DNA of 8,373 bases from Acidobacteriota bacterium (GTDB taxonomy: Bacteria > Acidobacteriota > Blastocatellia > Pyrinomonadales > Pyrinomonadaceae). Location: positions 1 to 8,373 of the forward strand of contig JAEZIT010000140.1 in NCBI GenBank assembly GCA_023436495.1. Reading direction: 5' to 3'. Shown here in pieces: positions 5,907 to 8,373 of the stretch. Both the position numbers and the translations under genes were made by a program. The notes beneath the pieces were generated by a model that worked only from the letters and a program-made list of their open reading frames with translations, ran no database searches and had not been told where the DNA came from. Numbering within the stretch: position 1 is the stretch's first letter; each line of letters starts with the position of its first letter.

Positions 5907-7421
5907 ATGGCGGATCCCGACCTTAAGAAACGCGCCGTCTTTTTCCTGGGTTTTGCCGGGTTCATAACTCTCATCCTCCTCGCACTTCCGTTTATCGAAA
6001 CATGGCTGCAGGACCTCTTGCTGCGTAGTTTTAGCCTCGCTGTGACGACGGACGGCAAGATCGTATCGGGTGACGGAAGCGCGCCGGGAGTAATGACCGA
6101 GACGACCATCGGGCTGATCGTAAACATCCTGCATATTCTGAAGGTCATTCTGTGGATGGCTCTGGTAATCTCGACCGTCCGGTTTATCGGATACCTGATC
6201 TTCGGTAGGGCATTTCGAGGGTCAAACCAGTCGGAGATCTCCTCGCTGCTGCGTACGGTCCTATCGGTCATCATATACATCGTCGCGTTTTTCATAGTAT
6301 TTCAGTCGCAGTATCCGGCGGTGCAGCTTGCGCCACTATTTACGGGTTCGGCGATTTTGGGCATAGTCGTTGGATTAGCGCTGCAGGATACGCTCGGGAA
6401 TCTTTTCGCGGGAATAGCGCTCCAGGCGGACCAACCGTTTCAGGTCGGTGATGTTATTAACATTACCAATCGTGGAACAGGAGTGGTCGAATCCGTATCA
6501 TGGCGAGGCGTCAAGATACGCACGTTCCAGAATAAGCTCCTGATCATCAGCAACGCCGTACTCGGGCGGGAAACGATAGAGGTCGCCCCACGCGGGAACC
6601 TGAACGCGCGTGTCGTGTTTTTCAACACGGTATACAGCCAATCACCCGCCCGTACGGCCCAGGCGGTCCGAGACGCAGTGCGCCAAGTCGAGAATGTTTC
6701 GCAAAAGATACGGCCGGTCGTGAGAATACGCGATCTAGCAGAGAGCAGCATCGATTGGGAGATCAAATATTGGCCTGAAGATTATGCCAAATACAGCGAT
6801 ACCGACGCCCAAATACGACAACGAATATGGTACGTTTTTCAACGTGAAAATATTGAATTTGCCTTTCCGACGCGGACGATTTATATGGAGGAAGCTCCCG
6901 AGGAAGCGACCGCGGCCGAACTCGTCGATACCGCCGCGGAAAGGCTCAGCAGGATCGAGATATTTGCGCCGCTGTCGGACGAAGAGACGGAGAGACTAGC
7001 GGTCGCGTCAGCCGTGAGGGTTTACGCGCCGGGCGAACCGATCGTGCGGATGGGCCAGGAAGGCAATTCGATGTTCGTGATAATACGCGGTTCCGTGAAG
7101 GTACAGATCCAGGAGAACGGGTCTCACCGGACGGTGAACGAACTAAGGGAGAACGATTTCTTTGGCGAAATGAGCCTGTTGACCGGACAGCCGCGTTCAG
7201 CCACCGTGGTCGCGGCCGAGGAGACAGAGGTACTGCAGATAAAAAAGGCGGGCCTGAAACCTATATTCGAAAGCAATCCGCGGCTAGTCAGCTCAATCTG
7301 TGAAATTATCGACGAGCGTCAGAAATTGCTGGGCCATGTCGAACCAGCGCTGCCGGCGCAAGAAAATCACGAGGACCGATCGGTCCTCGGTTCGATAAGG
7401 AAATTTTTTGGACTCGGGTAG
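5907..7421 (+). CDS. MscS-type mechanosensitive channel fused to a cyclic-nucleotide-binding domain
   Basis: The product is 504 residues. Membrane helices lie near 11-30, 69-98 and 114-134. The MscS pore helix and start of the beta domain are at 146-184, with the signature GLALQDTLGNLFAGI (156-170) followed by DQPFQVGDVI. The MscS soluble domain runs to about 325 and ends with FAFPTRTIY. A cNMP-binding domain occupies about 348-470. Its phosphate-binding cassette reads FGEMSLLTGQPRSATV (419-434), with both ligand-contacting residues, Glu421 and Arg430, present. It is therefore likely to bind cAMP or cGMP (family knowledge). Members of this architecture are osmotic-release or cyclic-nucleotide-gated channels in the inner membrane. 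No Shine-Dalgarno site is seen before ATG 5907, and translation may be coupled to the Nramp gene 13 bases upstream. The 3' end carries a 20-base palindrome (7370-7389). Confidence 0.93.
   Translation: MADPDLKKRAVFFLGFAGFITLILLALPFIETWLQDLLLRSFSLAVTTDGKIVSGDGSAPGVMTETTIGLIVNILHILKVILWMALVISTVRFIGYLIFGRAFRGSNQSEISSLLRTVLSVIIYIVAFFIVFQSQYPAVQLAPLFTGSAILGIVVGLALQDTLGNLFAGIALQADQPFQVGDVINITNRGTGVVESVSWRGVKIRTFQNKLLIISNAVLGRETIEVAPRGNLNARVVFFNTVYSQSPARTAQAVRDAVRQVENVSQKIRPVVRIRDLAESSIDWEIKYWPEDYAKYSDTDAQIRQRIWYVFQRENIEFAFPTRTIYMEEAPEEATAAELVDTAAERLSRIEIFAPLSDEETERLAVASAVRVYAPGEPIVRMGQEGNSMFVIIRGSVKVQIQENGSHRTVNELRENDFFGEMSLLTGQPRSATVVAAEETEVLQIKKAGLKPIFESNPRLVSSICEIIDERQKLLGHVEPALPAQENHEDRSVLGSIRKFFGLG
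7370..7389 (-). terminator. 20-base perfect palindrome, possible terminator for the convergent operon
   Basis: CGAGGACC at 7370-7377 and GGTCCTCG at 7382-7389 are perfect arms around GATC, so either strand can fold an 8-bp GC-rich hairpin with a four-base loop. It is inside the last codons of the MscS gene and 36 bases past the stop of the minus-strand TPR-like gene. On the minus strand it is followed by TGATTTTCTT, a modest U-rich tract. On the plus strand a T6 run (7404-7409) comes 14 bases later, too far for the usual mechanism. A terminator for the minus-strand operon is the best reading, but a protein-binding site is possible. Confidence 0.45.
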
Positions 7422-7425
7422 ACCT

Positions 7426-8277
7426 TTACTGGATGTTGTTGTCGTAGATATCGTGTAGCACTTCGGTGATAGGCTTTCGGTTAACGAACGGATCGTCGTC
7501 GGTACGTTTTCGCCTAGGTTTTTCCGCTTTGGTAATAAAAACAGGCTCAGGGGAACCATTGCGGCTGCCATTTACGATGGATTCGGGCTGGACGGGAATC
7601 TCGGAATCCCGGTTTTCTAATTCACTTCCAGCGGCGAGCTGTCTGTCTTCCGAATGTTCCGGTTGCGGAGCGGGTGCCGCAGCGGCCTTGGCACGGCTCT
7701 CGTCCAGTAAGACTTTTCCGCGATTCCTTCGCGCACGTTCGAGCGCGCGGATGGCGGAAGACGTTAGCGGAGTTTCAGCAGGCTCTCGCTCGATCTTTCT
7801 TAAAATACGGACGTAATTTCGAAGCTCTTGGGTCGGGTGCATAAGAGCCGCTTCGTCCGATCCGGTGTTTTCAATGACGTGCGTCAAGTTGTCCGCCGCT
7901 GCTCGGTGATTGCCGACCTTGTTATACAAGGCTCCCAAGGTGAAATAGACCAACGGCGGCGCGGGATTCATCGATTGAATAATATGTTCACCGCGCTGCG
8001 TTACTTCGTTCACTTCGAAACCAAACCAGCGGCGGTCGTCGTCACGCAGGATCTCATTTGCGGCAAGGTAGAATTCGAAAATCTCGCGTGAATCATTCCG
8101 AGGGCCGGAAGAAAAGATCTTCCACAGAAAATATGCGAATATTCCGAAAAAGAAAACCACGAATACGGGAAATCCGGCGACCAGCAGCATCGATGCGATG
8201 ACGCCAAACGCCAGGAAATACTGGCCCTTTTCTTTAAGCGACGACGGGCCTCTTTTTTGTAATTTGTTGTCGCTCAC
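7426..8277 (-). CDS. Membrane-anchored TPR-like protein of unknown function
   Basis: The product is 283 residues. A long hydrophobic stretch at about 20-54 should form one or two membrane helices. Residues 108-137 (PPLVYFTLGALYNKVGNHRA, then AADNLTHVIE) look like one tetratricopeptide-type helical pair, flanked by further helices. Residues 195-265 are low-complexity, rich in Ala, Pro, Glu and Arg, and probably disordered. The final 16 residues, KPITEVLHDIYDNNIQ, look like a short ordered motif at the end of the linker. The start is GTG at 8277, sharing its G with the TAG stop of the preceding gene (TAGTGA), which points to translational coupling. GAGAAAGA lies just upstream as a weak ribosome site. 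It converges on the MscS gene with four bases between stops. I do not recognise the family; a scaffold or partner-binding role is only a guess from the TPR-like part. Confidence 0.8.
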   Translation of the reverse strand: MSDNKLQKRGPSSLKEKGQYFLAFGVIASMLLVAGFPVFVVFFFGIFAYFLWKIFSSGPRNDSREIFEFYLAANEILRDDDRRWFGFEVNEVTQRGEHIIQSMNPAPPLVYFTLGALYNKVGNHRAAADNLTHVIENTGSDEAALMHPTQELRNYVRILRKIEREPAETPLTSSAIRALERARRNRGKVLLDESRAKAAAAPAPQPEHSEDRQLAAGSELENRDSEIPVQPESIVNGSRNGSPEPVFITKAEKPRRKRTDDDPFVNRKPITEVLHDIYDNNIQ

Positions 8278-8373
8278 TAATCTTTCTCTTTATCGTCCTT
8301 TTCGTTCGATGCGCGTTCTTGAGCCGGGATAGGCTCGTCTTTTGCGGACTCGTCTTCCGCCGCTGCCGTATTT
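8277..8373 (-). CDS. C-terminal end of an upstream operon gene, highly charged tail
   Basis: The minus strand is open from the right edge to a TAG at 8279-8277, giving 31 residues. They are very rich in Asp, Glu, Lys and Ala, with the ending EKDDKEKD. The reading frame is supported by the exact one-base overlap of its stop with the GTG start of the TPR-like gene. A disordered acidic and lysine-rich tail is all that can be seen; the family cannot be named. The gene lies first in the visible operon and its body is outside the window. Confidence 0.6.
   Translation of the reverse strand, partial: NTAAAEDESAKDEPIPAQERASNEKDDKEKD

Overview
The window looks like chromosomal DNA from a free-living Gram-negative bacterium. 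Genes are densely packed, GC is moderate (a little above 50% by eye), and signal-peptide and lipoprotein motifs imply a periplasm. The paired zinc-ribbon membrane proteins, the DinB-like protein and the use of start codons without a Shine-Dalgarno site would fit Acidobacteriota (Blastocatellia-like). That placement is inference only; no ribosomal or other marker gene is present. I see no mobile element, tRNA, rRNA or CRISPR array, and no gap between genes exceeds about 210 bases.

Layout from left to right. A carotenoid 1,2-hydratase (CrtC)-like gene on the minus strand runs off the left edge (1-393). Divergent from it is a small OB-fold-type lipoprotein gene (537-908), followed by a strong intrinsic terminator (931-970). 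A helical DinB-like protein follows (973-1449). A good sigma70-type promoter (1455-1483) then drives two tandem paralogs (1533-2087 and 2092-2649). Each has an N-terminal CxxC...CxxC zinc ribbon, two membrane helices and a conserved C-terminal tail. Convergent with them, and overlapping by 7 bases, is a complete gamma-glutamyltransferase precursor on the minus strand (2643-4379). It has its own promoter, and a 15-base inverted repeat sits on the -35 box.

Divergent from ggt is a probable two-gene unit. It holds an Nramp-superfamily transporter with non-canonical metal-site motifs (4589-5893) and, 13 bases later, an MscS-type channel fused to a cyclic-nucleotide-binding domain (5907-7421). Its 3' end meets a convergent minus-strand operon across a 4-base gap. 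That operon encodes a membrane-anchored TPR-like protein (7426-8277) whose GTG start overlaps the stop codon of another gene running off the right edge (8277-8373).

How the genes may work together: the left part is a set of small, independently transcribed envelope-related genes. The Nramp/MscS pair suggests linked ion transport and osmotic or second-messenger-gated efflux. GGT would act in the periplasm on glutathione or other gamma-glutamyl compounds. No single gene cluster here is clearly a new defence or biosynthetic system. The best leads are the zinc-ribbon pair with its shared tail, the unusual Nramp next to a cNMP-gated MscS, and three inverted-repeat structures at gene boundaries.
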